A stretch of DNA of 13,800 nucleotides, taken from assembly GCA_964602475.1 (NCBI GenBank), contig CAZRRN010000062.1, positions 1 to 13,800 of the forward strand. The letters run 5' to 3'. The notes under the pieces are model-generated. The model did not search any database. It was not told the DNA's origin and saw only the letters and a program-made list of their open reading frames with translations. The position numbers and the translations under genes were made by a program. The number at the start of each line of letters is the position of its first letter. Positions within the stretch are counted from its first letter, which is position 1. The stretch comes from SZUA-448 sp964602475. GTDB taxonomy: Bacteria > Bacillota > Clostridia > Lachnospirales > Lachnospiraceae. Positions 1 through 7,542 of the stretch are shown in pieces.

Positions 1-71
1 ACACATCACAGGTGAAATCTACCTATTTAATTCCTACAGTAAATTTACGCTATCGTTTTTGGATGTTTTCC

Positions 72-100
72 TTTACAAAAGATTTTAGGTTGTATATTAT
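72..100 (+). promoter_or_regulatory. Sigma-A-type promoter of the bactofilin-like gene
   Basis: TTTACA at 72-77 and TATTAT at 95-100 are separated by exactly 17 nt, a good match to the housekeeping -35/-10 consensus. Transcription would start near 107, giving a leader of about 28 nt before the ATG at 135. An AGGAGG ribosome binding site lies at 123-128. A TTGACA at 114-119 lies downstream of this start and is too close to the gene to act as its -35 box. Confidence 0.7.
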
Positions 101-134
101 ATAAGATAGTAATTGACATAAGAGGAGGTATATT

Positions 135-818
135 ATGAGCTTTTTCAAGGATTTTAAAGAAGATTCCCTGAATGAGGAAGAAGTAACCGAAGAGGAGCTT
201 AACAGCACCGTGGAAGAAACAGCAGAGGAAAGTACAGCAGCTCCGGCGAATGATGATCTTGACGAGAATGTTGACGAGGAATTATTGGGGATGATTCTGG
301 ACGAAGAGAATGAAGCTCCGAAAAAAGAAGACAGGCGGGCAGCGTCAAGAGACGATCTCACAAAAGAAGATAAAGAGGCTGTTACAGTTATAACCAAGGG
401 TACAACAATTAACGGAAGTATTATTTCTGATTGTTCACTGGATGTTATGGGAACTATTAACGGCGATATTGAATGTCTTGGAAAACTGTCTATTTCAGGA
501 ACCGTTGTCGGAAGCTCTATGGCTTCTGAAATCTTTGTAAATACAGAGCGTCTGGAAGGTAATCTGAGCAGTGAGGGAAGCGTTAAGGTAGGTCTTGGAA
601 CTGTGATTGTTGGAGATATCAGCGGCAATTCAGCAGTGATTGCTGGAGCAGTTAAAGGAGAAATTGATATCAACGGTCCGGTAGTGATTGATTCCACAGC
701 TATTATTAAAGGTAATGTAAAAGCAAAATCCGTACAGATGAATAATGGTGCTGTACTGGAAGGTTTCTGTTCGCTTACTTCTTATGCTTCTCTTGATATA
801 GACAATGTATTTGAATAA
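135..818 (+). CDS. Bactofilin-like polymer-forming protein with a long acidic N-terminus
   Basis: This 227-residue protein has two parts. Residues 1-82 are very rich in Glu and Asp, contain no membrane segment and look disordered. Residues 84-212 form a run of short repeats with Gly, Val and Ile at regular spacing (for example TINGSI, GTINGDIECLG, GAVKGEIDI, IIKGNVKA), the pattern of the bactofilin right-handed beta-helix. Known bactofilins polymerise without nucleotide and act as scaffolds for cell shape, cell-wall enzymes or polarity; that role here is inferred from the family. The start is fixed by AGGAGG at 123-128, 6 nt before the ATG. The gene has its own promoter and is followed 130 nt later by pyrH. 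The acidic tail is longer than the short tails usual in the family. The fold is clear, the cellular role is not. Confidence 0.8.
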   Translation: MSFFKDFKEDSLNEEEVTEEELNSTVEETAEESTAAPANDDLDENVDEELLGMILDEENEAPKKEDRRAASRDDLTKEDKEAVTVITKGTTINGSIISDCSLDVMGTINGDIECLGKLSISGTVVGSSMASEIFVNTERLEGNLSSEGSVKVGLGTVIVGDISGNSAVIAGAVKGEIDINGPVVIDSTAIIKGNVKAKSVQMNNGAVLEGFCSLTSYASLDIDNVFE

Positions 819-948
819 ACCTTTATAAAAGCACAAAGCAAAAGACAATAACGTGAAAGATGAACCTTTCACACGCAGGTTTATGCCTGTGCGATGCTTG
901 ACACAAAGTCTGTTATGCGCAAAAAGCCGTGCAGAAATGGAGATTACA
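819..948 (+). other. pyrH leader with small hairpins
   Basis: This gap before pyrH contains a perfect 7-bp inverted repeat, GTGAAAG (853-859) and CTTTCAC (866-872), with a 6-nt loop. Directly after it is a weaker 6-bp stem, CGCAGG and CCTGTG around 874-889, with one G-U pair. No T-tract follows either stem, so they are not intrinsic terminators. A TTGACA occurs at 898-903, but no matching -10 box lies 16-18 nt downstream. A reading frame from the GTG at 853 runs into pyrH, but the peptide it would add is unlike any UMP kinase N-terminus. The leader could be an mRNA processing or stability element; no known riboswitch is recognised. Confidence 0.4.
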
Positions 949-1653
949 ATGAAGAAATATAAACGTATTCTGTTAAAGCTGAGCGGAGAAGCACTTGCAG
1001 GAGATAAGAAAACCGGATTTGACGAAGCTACCTGCATCGGTGTCGCTGAGCAGGTTAAAAAGTTGGTTGAATCCGGAGTTCAGGTTGCCGTAGTAACCGG
1101 AGGCGGTAATTTCTGGAGGGGCAGAAGTAGTGAGACAATCGAGCGTACGAAGGCTGATCAGATTGGTATGCTTGCAACAGTGATGAACTGTATATATGTT
1201 TCTGAAATTTTTCGTTACATCGGAATGCAGACTTCCATATATACCCCGTTTCAATGCGGAACGACAACAGAACTTTTCTCTGTTGATAAAGCTTTAGAGG
1301 ATTTGAATGCAGGAAGAGTTGTATTTCTTGCAGGAGGAATCGGTCATCCTTATTTTTCAACGGATACCACAACAGCGCTCAGAGCGATAGAATTGAAAAC
1401 AGACATTATTCTTATGGCACGTGCAGTAGACGGAGTATACGACAGTGATCCGAAAAAGAATCCCGCTGCGGTAAAATACAATACGGTATCATATCATGAG
1501 CTGCTTGATAAGGGTCTTGAGATTCTTGATAAGACAGCAACGGTGCTGTGTATGGAAAATAAAATGCCTCTTCTGGTATTTTCACTTAATGAAAAAGACA
1601 GTATTTATCATAATGCATTTGGAACATGTACAGGAACGGTTGTCACTATATAA
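949..1653 (+). CDS. pyrH: UMP kinase (uridylate kinase)
   Basis: PyrH phosphorylates UMP to UDP with ATP in the cytoplasm and, as a hexamer of the amino-acid-kinase fold, controls pyrimidine nucleotide supply. The 234-residue product is of normal family length. It shows the N-terminal KLSGEAL (10-16), the GGGNFWRG phosphate-binding loop (51-58), ADQIG (69-73), the TDTTTALRA segment (138-146) and the VDGVYDSDP nucleotide-binding motif (160-168). The ATG at 949 was chosen because the protein then begins MKKYKRILLKLSG, as bacterial PyrH proteins do, and TGGAG (938-942) lies 6 nt upstream. A longer frame from the GTG at 853 is not credible. frr follows after 27 nt, the usual pyrH-frr pairing. The rpsB-tsf genes that often precede this pair are not upstream here. 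Confidence 0.96.
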   Translation: MKKYKRILLKLSGEALAGDKKTGFDEATCIGVAEQVKKLVESGVQVAVVTGGGNFWRGRSSETIERTKADQIGMLATVMNCIYVSEIFRYIGMQTSIYTPFQCGTTTELFSVDKALEDLNAGRVVFLAGGIGHPYFSTDTTTALRAIELKTDIILMARAVDGVYDSDPKKNPAAVKYNTVSYHELLDKGLEILDKTATVLCMENKMPLLVFSLNEKDSIYHNAFGTCTGTVVTI

Positions 1654-1680
1654 TCGCTAATATGCAGAACGGAGACTAAG

Positions 1681-2235
1681 ATGAACGAGAAAGTAAAACC
1701 ATACGAAGAAAAGATGAATAAAACAATGGCAAATTTATTGGAAGAATATGCTTCCATTCGTGCCGGAAGAGCAAATCCTCACTTGCTTGATAAATTAAAG
1801 GTTGATTATTATGGAACACCGTCACCGTTCCAATCAGTAGCCAATATATCAGTACCGGAAGCAAGAGTCATTCAGATTCAGCCTTGGGAATCAAAGATGA
1901 TTAAAGAAATCGAACGCGCAATCCTTGCTTCGGATCTTGGACTGACACCGAGTAATGACGGAAAGGTAATCCGGCTTATTTTCCCGGAGCTTACTGAAGA
2001 TCGTCGTAAGGATCTTGTAAAAGATATCCGTAAAAAAGCAGAAAATGCTAAAGTTGCGATTCGAAATATTCGAAGAGATGCCAATGATATCATTAAAAAA
2101 GCCGGAAAAACGAATGAGATTTCAGAGGATACACAGGAGCAGATAGAGGAAGAGATTCAGAAGCTGACAGATAAATTTATTATTGATATAGATAAAGTTA
2201 TGGAAGAAAAGTCAAAAGAAATCATGACCGTGTAG
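1681..2235 (+). CDS. frr: Ribosome recycling factor
   Basis: RRF works with EF-G and IF3 to split post-termination ribosomes so they can start a new round of translation. The product is 184 residues, the standard length. The family hallmarks are present: the EEYASIRAGRANP segment in the first helix (about residues 21-33), the VDYYGTPSP turn (41-49), IQPWE (62-66) and the closing helix that ends KVMEEKSKEIMTV. A CGGAG ribosome binding site (1670-1674) lies 6 nt before the ATG. The gene sits 27 nt after pyrH and is almost certainly co-transcribed with it. Nothing is missing from the protein. Confidence 0.97.
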   Translation: MNEKVKPYEEKMNKTMANLLEEYASIRAGRANPHLLDKLKVDYYGTPSPFQSVANISVPEARVIQIQPWESKMIKEIERAILASDLGLTPSNDGKVIRLIFPELTEDRRKDLVKDIRKKAENAKVAIRNIRRDANDIIKKAGKTNEISEDTQEQIEEEIQKLTDKFIIDIDKVMEEKSKEIMTV

Positions 2236-2243
2236 GAGCTTGA

Positions 2244-2310
2244 CGAATAGAAAGATCAGATGAAATGGGACGTAGTGAGGCGAACAGTCTGAATACGTTC
2301 CATTTATTCG
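2244..2310 (+). other. Compound inverted repeat / structured RNA element between frr and uppS
   Basis: Positions 2263-2274 (AAATGGGACGTA) pair with 2294-2305 (TACGTTCCATTT) over 12 bp with one G-U pair, enclosing a 19-nt loop. Immediately outside, CGAAT (2244-2248) pairs with ATTCG (2306-2310). The 3' arm is therefore continuous over 17 nt, while the 5' arm carries a 14-nt bulge. TCAGA inside the bulge (2256-2260) is complementary to TCTGA in the loop (2288-2292), which would allow a pseudoknot. No T-tract follows, so it is not a terminator. It lies about 40 nt before the uppS start in an otherwise tightly packed operon. The pairing is seen directly; any regulatory role is inference. Confidence 0.55.
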
Positions 2311-2349
2311 ATATGGACAGGTAAAAGATCGAAATAAAGGAGACCTTAA

Positions 2350-3066
2350 ATGACAGAGGATATGAAAGTACCACAGCATATCGCAATCATTCTCGACGGA
2401 AACGGAAGATGGGCTACAAAGAAGCACATGCCGAGAAACTATGGGCATGCACAGGGAAGCAAGACTGTGGAACAAATCTGCGAAGCTGCATATAAGATGG
2501 GTGTAAAATATCTGACTGTGTATGCGTTTTCTACAGAAAACTGGAGTCGCCCGGAGGATGAGGTTGCGGCATTAATGAATCTGTTGCGGTCTTATATGAA
2601 GGATTGTCTGAAAATCAGCACAAAGAACAATATGAGAGTCCGTATCATAGGCGACTGCAGTAGATTGGATTGTGATTTACAGGAGAGCATTGCAACGTTA
2701 CAGGAAGCTTCAAAGAACAATACAGGATTGAATTTTCAGGTAGCAATCAATTATGGAGGACGAGATGAAATTGTTCGTGCTGTTAGAAAAATAATAACAC
2801 AGATTGATTGTGGAATAATTTCGAAAGAACAGATTGACGAAGAATTAATTCAAGATAATCTTGATACTGTTGGGATACCGGATCCGGATTTATTGATTCG
2901 AACAGCAGGGGAACAACGGGTTTCCAATTTTTTAACTTGGCAGCTGTCGTATACGGAATTCTATGTAACAGATGTTCTTTGGCCTGACTTCAACAAAGAG
3001 GATCTACAGAAAGCAATTGAATTCTACAATAGTAGAACTAGAAAATTCGGCGGTTTAAAGAAATAA
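2350..3066 (+). CDS. uppS: Undecaprenyl-diphosphate synthase (cis-prenyltransferase)
   Basis: UppS extends farnesyl diphosphate with eight isopentenyl units to make the C55 lipid carrier used for peptidoglycan and other surface polymers. It is a peripheral membrane enzyme. The 238-residue product begins with the HIAIILDGNGRWA block, whose Asp16 is the catalytic magnesium-binding residue. It also has FSTENWSR (60-67), GGRDEI (136-141) and the substrate-binding DPDLLIRTAGEQR block (178-190), followed by SNF and the TEFY motif near 202-205. Ala replaces the more common Ser or Gly in RTxGE, a conservative change. AAGGAG (2337-2342) is well placed before the ATG at 2350. cdsA starts 17 nt after the stop. 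The gene supplies the carrier made from precursors of dxr and ispG in the same operon. Confidence 0.96.
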   Translation: MTEDMKVPQHIAIILDGNGRWATKKHMPRNYGHAQGSKTVEQICEAAYKMGVKYLTVYAFSTENWSRPEDEVAALMNLLRSYMKDCLKISTKNNMRVRIIGDCSRLDCDLQESIATLQEASKNNTGLNFQVAINYGGRDEIVRAVRKIITQIDCGIISKEQIDEELIQDNLDTVGIPDPDLLIRTAGEQRVSNFLTWQLSYTEFYVTDVLWPDFNKEDLQKAIEFYNSRTRKFGGLKK

Positions 3067-3073
3067 AATGCAT

Positions 3074-3078
3074 GGGGG
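3074..3078 (+). promoter_or_regulatory. Ribosome binding site that decides the cdsA start
   Basis: The run GGGGG followed by TT lies 5 nt before the ATG at 3084 and can pair with the 16S anti-Shine-Dalgarno sequence through one G-U pair. The in-frame ATG at 3072 has only a poor purine tract upstream, so 3084 is preferred. Confidence 0.55.
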
Positions 3079-3083
3079 TTACT

Positions 3084-3887
3084 ATGTTCTGGATTCGTTT
3101 ACGCAGTTCAATATTAATACTGGCAATTATGATAGTTTCTATCGTATTTGGTGGATATACTTTGTTTGGAGTATTACTTGTGATATCGATGATTGGTATG
3201 ATGGAGCTTTACCGTGTTTACGGAATGCAGAAAACTGTTCCGGCTGTCATCGGATATCTTACTGCTGCAGCATATTATTTTATTATACTGGCAGATAAAA
3301 ACGAGTACAGAATGGTAGTGATTCTGACACAGTTGCTGATTCTGATGACCTGTTATGTGATAAAATATCCGAAATTTGATTTTAAACAGATTGCAGTAGC
3401 ATTTATTAGTATATTCTATGTAGCGATTATGCTGTCATATATTTATAAAGTACGTTGTCTTGAATATGGAGAATATCTTGTTTGGATGATATTTATTTCA
3501 TCATGGGGATCGGATACCTGCGCATATCTTGCAGGAAGCACTTTGGGAAAGCATAAAATTACTCCGTTGCTTAGTCCGAAGAAATCCTTAGAGGGATGCA
3601 TCGGAGGGGTAATCGGAGCAGCACTGCTTGGTTTTTTATATGCGTTGATATTCAGAGACAAACTTCCGGGAGAGATAAATCCACTTATTGTTTTTGCTGT
3701 AGTAGGAGCCTGCGGGTCTGTTATTGCTCAGATTGGAGATCTTGCTGCCTCAGCTATTAAACGACAAAATAATATAAAGGATTATGGGAAAATTCTTCCG
3801 GGTCATGGAGGAATTCTTGATCGGTTTGACAGTGTAATCTATACGGCGCCGGTCTGCTATATATTAATTTCTATACTTACAAAATAA
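3084..3887 (+). CDS. cdsA: Phosphatidate cytidylyltransferase (CDP-diglyceride synthase)
   Basis: CdsA is an integral membrane enzyme that converts phosphatidic acid and CTP to CDP-diacylglycerol, the branch point of phospholipid synthesis. The 267-residue product is mostly hydrophobic, with roughly seven to eight membrane segments. It carries the full C-terminal family signature at residues 223-249: Ser223, Lys226-Arg227, Lys232-Asp233, His241-Gly-Gly and Asp246-Arg-Phe-Asp249. Upstream, SWGSDTCAYLAG (140-151) and SPKKSLEG (164-171) are also conserved CdsA motifs. The start at 3084 is chosen for its GGGGG ribosome binding site; an ATG at 3072 would add four residues. It sits between uppS and dxr, the standard arrangement in Firmicutes. 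Confidence 0.94.
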   Translation: MFWIRLRSSILILAIMIVSIVFGGYTLFGVLLVISMIGMMELYRVYGMQKTVPAVIGYLTAAAYYFIILADKNEYRMVVILTQLLILMTCYVIKYPKFDFKQIAVAFISIFYVAIMLSYIYKVRCLEYGEYLVWMIFISSWGSDTCAYLAGSTLGKHKITPLLSPKKSLEGCIGGVIGAALLGFLYALIFRDKLPGEINPLIVFAVVGACGSVIAQIGDLAASAIKRQNNIKDYGKILPGHGGILDRFDSVIYTAPVCYILISILTK

Positions 3888-3917
3888 CAACACGAAAAAT
3901 GAAAGAAGATCATCTGG

Positions 3918-5069
3918 ATGAATATGATACAAAAAAAGGTCGCTGTCATTGGTTCAACCGGTTCGATTGGCCGTCAGACACTGGATGTTATACGTGAAAA
4001 AAACGAATATTTAAGTGTTTCAACTCTTGCAGTAAACTCCAACATAAAAGAACTGGAAAAACAAATCAGAGAATTTAGACCGAAGAAGGTATGTGTATAT
4101 GATGAACAAAAAGCTGGTATACTGAAACAGAATATTGCTGACACTGATACAAAGATTGTTACCGGAATGCAGGGTCTGATAGAGTGTGTAACCGGAGAAG
4201 ATACAGGTATTGTGTTAATAGCAGTTGTGGGGATGATTGGAATTCGTCCGACGATGGAAGCAATCCGGGCAGGAAAGGATATTGCACTTGCTAACAAAGA
4301 AACATTGGTTACTGCAGGACATTTGATAATGCCGATGATTAAAAAGTACGGAGTACGGCTTCTTCCGGTAGACAGTGAACATTCGGCTATTTTTCAATCG
4401 CTTCATGGGAATGAAAATGCAGAAATCGAAAAAATTTTGTTAACAGCCTCTGGAGGTCCCTTCCGCGGAAGAAAGAAAAATGAACTTTTGAATATTTCTC
4501 CAGAGGAAGCACTTAAGCATCCGAACTGGTTTATGGGAAAAAAGATTACGATCGATTCGTCCACGCTGGTGAACAAAGGACTGGAAGTAATGGAAGCAAA
4601 ATGGCTTTTTCATGTGGAACCAAGTCAGATTCAGGTACTGATACAGCCACAGAGTATTTTACATTCAGCCGTACAGTTTACAGACGGAGGAATTATAGGA
4701 CAGATGGGAACACCGGATATGAAGCTGCCGATTCAATACGCTTTATTGTATCCGGAACGTCAATCTCTTAACATAAAACGAGTTGATTTTTTCAAGCTTG
4801 GATGTATGACATTTGAAAAACCGGATACCGAAACCTTCCGCGGTCTTTCTCTTGCTTATGAAGCAATTGAAAAAGGCGGCAATTTACCTACGGTATATAA
4901 TGCCGCAAATGAATTTGCGGTTGCAAGATTTTTGGATAATAAACTTTCTTATCCGGGAATTACCGAAATGATCGAAGAGGCTATGAATAGAATCAGTTTT
5001 TTAGATCAGCCTGATCTAAATAAAATACTTGAAACAGAACAGGAAACCTATGATTTACTGCGCGGATAA
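3918..5069 (+). CDS. dxr: 1-deoxy-D-xylulose 5-phosphate reductoisomerase
   Basis: Dxr makes 2-C-methyl-D-erythritol 4-phosphate from DXP using NADPH, the first committed step of the MEP isoprenoid pathway. The 383-residue product has the NADPH-binding GSTGSIG (12-18), LANKETLV (124-131), the metal ligands Asp152 and Glu154 in PVDSEHSA, TASGGPF (176-182), HPNWFMGKKITIDSSTL (201-217) and Glu223 in NKGLEVMEA. All expected catalytic residues are present. The ATG at 3918 has a purine-rich GAAAGAAG (3901-3908) upstream; an ATG at 3924 would remove two residues and cannot be excluded. With ispG three genes on, the operon carries two of the seven MEP-pathway steps. Confidence 0.96.
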   Translation: MNMIQKKVAVIGSTGSIGRQTLDVIREKNEYLSVSTLAVNSNIKELEKQIREFRPKKVCVYDEQKAGILKQNIADTDTKIVTGMQGLIECVTGEDTGIVLIAVVGMIGIRPTMEAIRAGKDIALANKETLVTAGHLIMPMIKKYGVRLLPVDSEHSAIFQSLHGNENAEIEKILLTASGGPFRGRKKNELLNISPEEALKHPNWFMGKKITIDSSTLVNKGLEVMEAKWLFHVEPSQIQVLIQPQSILHSAVQFTDGGIIGQMGTPDMKLPIQYALLYPERQSLNIKRVDFFKLGCMTFEKPDTETFRGLSLAYEAIEKGGNLPTVYNAANEFAVARFLDNKLSYPGITEMIEEAMNRISFLDQPDLNKILETEQETYDLLRG

Positions 5070-5127
5070 TTAAAAAATTTAATCAGAAGTGACTTGTTTA
5101 ATAATCAAAAACAGTTCGGAGAACAGA

Positions 5128-6462
5128 ATGAATATAATTATTGCATTAATAATGTTAAGTGTCATTGTAGCGATGCACGAATTTGGTCATTTTATTATAG
5201 CGAAGGCACGTGGCATCACGGTGAAGGAGTTTTCCATTGGAATGGGTCCCAGACTGTTCAGTTTTGAACGCGGAGGCACCAGATATTCGCTGAAACTGCT
5301 GCCGATCGGTGGTTCTTGTGCCATGGGAGAAGATGAAGTCGCAGGGGATAATGACCTGAATGCATTTAATAATAAGGGAGTCTGGTCGAGAATTGCGGTT
5401 ATATTTGCTGGACCGTTATTTAATTTTATACTCGCATTTATCTTTGCACTCATTGTAATCGGAATTGTCGGGTATGATCCGGCTTATGTGTTATCCGTAA
5501 GCCCGAATCAGGCTGCAGAATCTGCAGGACTTGAACCGGGAGATCTGATTACTTCGATAAATGGTAAAAAGATTGTTATAGGACGTGAACTGGCAACATA
5601 TTTTGCTTTTCATGAGCTTGATGGAACCCAAATAACAATCGGATATAATCATTATGAGAACTACGGAGAGGATAATGAAGTAGTAACAAAAGAACTTATT
5701 ACTTATACGCCGGTTTACCGCAAGGAATATATGCTTGGATTTTATTATAATGGTACAACAACAAGCGGAAAAGCGGTAATCAGTGATATTATCGAAGGAT
5801 ATCCAATGGAAGCTGCAGGCTTAAAGGCAGAGGATGTTATTACGGCAATTGACGGAACAGCGATTAATACTGCTTCCGAACTGTCACAGTATTTGTCGGA
5901 TCATCCGTTATTTGATCAGCCGATTCATCTGACATATGAAAGAAACGGCGTAGCTGAAACGGTAGAGATTACCCCGTTATTTGTATCGGAGGGATATTCG
6001 CTGGGATTTTCGTACAATTATAATTACAGAGAGAAGACCAATCTGTTCGGAGTAATAAAATATAGCTTTTACGAAGTGAAATACTGGATTGTATCAACAG
6101 TTGGAAGTCTTGGAAAGCTGATTACCGGACAGCTTTCAACAAATGATATTGGCGGACCGGTGCGGATTGTCGATGAAATTGGAAATGTAGTAGAAGAAAG
6201 TAAGGATGACGGTACGCTGTATGTGATACTTAATCTGTTGAACTGGTGTATTCTTCTAAGTGCAAATCTGGGAGTTATGAATCTTCTTCCGATTCCGGCG
6301 CTTGATGGAGGACGACTGTTATTCTTATTTCTTGAGGTAGTAAGAGGTAAACCGATTGATAAAGAAAAGGAAGGAATGGTTCATCTTGTCGGAATTGTTT
6401 TATTGATGATATTAATGGCATTTATCTTCTTTAATGATATAAAAAACATCTTCTTTAATTAA
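5128..6462 (+). CDS. rseP: RseP/RasP-type site-2 intramembrane metalloprotease with two PDZ domains
   Basis: This family cleaves anti-sigma factors and leftover signal peptides within the membrane. The 444-residue product starts with a membrane segment holding the zinc-binding HEFGH (17-21), continues with the VFAGPLFNF-type region (here IFAGPLFNF, 92-100) and a second membrane segment. Two PDZ-like cores follow: ESAGLEPGDLITSING (131-146) and EAAGLKAEDVITAIDG (228-243). The protein ends with the NLLPIPALDGGR motif (385-396, third zinc ligand Asp393) and two C-terminal membrane segments. The ATG at 5128 is preceded by CGGAGAA (5117-5123); an upstream GTG at 5089 would add 13 polar residues before the first membrane helix and is unlikely. 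Two PDZ domains resemble the E. coli enzyme more than the single-PDZ B. subtilis RasP. Substrates cannot be told from the sequence. Confidence 0.93.
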   Translation: MNIIIALIMLSVIVAMHEFGHFIIAKARGITVKEFSIGMGPRLFSFERGGTRYSLKLLPIGGSCAMGEDEVAGDNDLNAFNNKGVWSRIAVIFAGPLFNFILAFIFALIVIGIVGYDPAYVLSVSPNQAAESAGLEPGDLITSINGKKIVIGRELATYFAFHELDGTQITIGYNHYENYGEDNEVVTKELITYTPVYRKEYMLGFYYNGTTTSGKAVISDIIEGYPMEAAGLKAEDVITAIDGTAINTASELSQYLSDHPLFDQPIHLTYERNGVAETVEITPLFVSEGYSLGFSYNYNYREKTNLFGVIKYSFYEVKYWIVSTVGSLGKLITGQLSTNDIGGPVRIVDEIGNVVEESKDDGTLYVILNLLNWCILLSANLGVMNLLPIPALDGGRLLFLFLEVVRGKPIDKEKEGMVHLVGIVLLMILMAFIFFNDIKNIFFN

Positions 6463-6480
6463 TAGGATAAAGGACGAAAC

Positions 6481-7542
6481 ATGACAATTAGAGAAAACAC
6501 CTTAAAAATAAGAATCAAAGACCGGTATATCGGTGCGGGAGAGCCAATCCTGATCCAGTCCATGACTAATACGAAAACAGAAAAGACTAAGGAAACAATT
6601 CGTCAGATTTTGGAATTAGAGGAAGCGGGCTGTGATATTATTCGATGTGCGGTACCGACGATGGAGGCTGCGGAGGCATTTTCAAAGATTAAATCTGCAA
6701 TCCATATTCCAATAGTTGCGGATGTACATTTTGATTACCGTCTTGCGATTGCTGCAATTGAAAATGGAGCGGACAAAATCAGGATTAATCCGGGAAATAT
6801 CGGTTCCGTTGAAAATCTAAAAAAAGTAGTCAGTAAAGCAAAAGAACACAAGATACCGATTCGTGTCGGAGTAAACAGTGGTTCTCTTGAAAAGAGCATT
6901 ATTGCAAAATACGGGCATGTTACTGCAGAAGGGCTTGTGGAGAGTGCGCTGGATAAAGTTAAAATGATAGAGGATCTTGATTATAATCAAATTGTTATCA
7001 GCATTAAATCATCCGACGTGAAAATGTCAGTAAAAGCCCATGAACTGATTGCTCTACAAACTAGATATCCGTTGCATGTAGGTATCACAGAAGCAGGCTC
7101 TGTTATTACAGGAAATGTGAAATCTGCAATTGGAATTGGGCTTATTCTAGATCGGGGAATCGGAGATACGATACGTGTATCCCTCACGGATGAACCGCTG
7201 CAGGAAGTATATTCCGCCAAAACGATTCTAAAAACAATGGGACTTCGAAAGGGTGGAATTGAACTTGTATCCTGTCCAACCTGTGGAAGAACCAGAATTG
7301 ACCTGATTGGGCTGGCAAAACAGGCGGAAGAACTTGTAAAGCAATATGATTATGATATCAAGGTTGCGGTTATGGGCTGTGCAGTAAATGGTCCCGGAGA
7401 AGCAAGAGAAGCTGATCTTGGAATAGCCGGAGGAAATGGAGAAGGTGTCATCATTCGTAAAGGAGAAATAATCCGAAAGGTTCCTGAGAACCAATTGCTT
7501 GAAGAACTAAAGAAGGAGCTTGACAGCTATGAAATTCTTTGA
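6481..7542 (+). CDS. ispG: 4-hydroxy-3-methylbut-2-enyl diphosphate synthase (IspG/GcpE)
   Basis: IspG is a [4Fe-4S] enzyme that reductively opens the cyclic diphosphate MEcPP to HMBPP, the penultimate step of the MEP pathway; the electron donor is usually ferredoxin or flavodoxin. The 353-residue product has an N-terminal TIM barrel with IQSMTNT (25-31), VADVHFDYRLA (79-89) and RINPGNIG (101-108). The cluster-binding domain carries Cys265 and Cys268 in SCPTCGR, Cys300 in MGCAVNGPGE, and Glu307 as fourth ligand. This is the compact bacterial form. An AAAGGA ribosome binding site lies 7 nt before the ATG, 18 nt after rseP. Its last 14 nt overlap polC, so the two genes are probably translationally coupled. 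Confidence 0.96.
   Translation: MTIRENTLKIRIKDRYIGAGEPILIQSMTNTKTEKTKETIRQILELEEAGCDIIRCAVPTMEAAEAFSKIKSAIHIPIVADVHFDYRLAIAAIENGADKIRINPGNIGSVENLKKVVSKAKEHKIPIRVGVNSGSLEKSIIAKYGHVTAEGLVESALDKVKMIEDLDYNQIVISIKSSDVKMSVKAHELIALQTRYPLHVGITEAGSVITGNVKSAIGIGLILDRGIGDTIRVSLTDEPLQEVYSAKTILKTMGLRKGGIELVSCPTCGRTRIDLIGLAKQAEELVKQYDYDIKVAVMGCAVNGPGEAREADLGIAGGNGEGVIIRKGEIIRKVPENQLLEELKKELDSYEIL
7514..7518 (+). promoter_or_regulatory. Ribosome binding site of polC inside ispG
   Basis: AGGAG-type sequence (AAGGAG, 7513-7518) lies 10 nt before the ATG at 7529, within the end of ispG. An in-frame TTG at 7520 is only one base after it, too close to be the start, so 7529 is preferred. Confidence 0.6.

Noticed and set aside
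50..697. Serine-rich open frame on the minus strand opposite the bactofilin gene
   Set aside because: It is the antisense shadow of an acidic, repeat-rich gene; it has low complexity, no family match and no supporting context.
898..926. TTGACA as a -35 box for a pyrH promoter
   Set aside because: No acceptable -10 hexamer lies 16-18 nt downstream.
853..948. N-terminal extension of pyrH from the GTG at 853
   Set aside because: It encodes a Cys/Arg-rich stretch unlike PyrH, spans the hairpins, and a proper start with ribosome binding site exists at 949.
5089..5127. Upstream GTG start for the site-2 protease gene
   Set aside because: It lacks a ribosome binding site and would put 13 polar residues before the first membrane helix; 5128 has CGGAGAA upstream.
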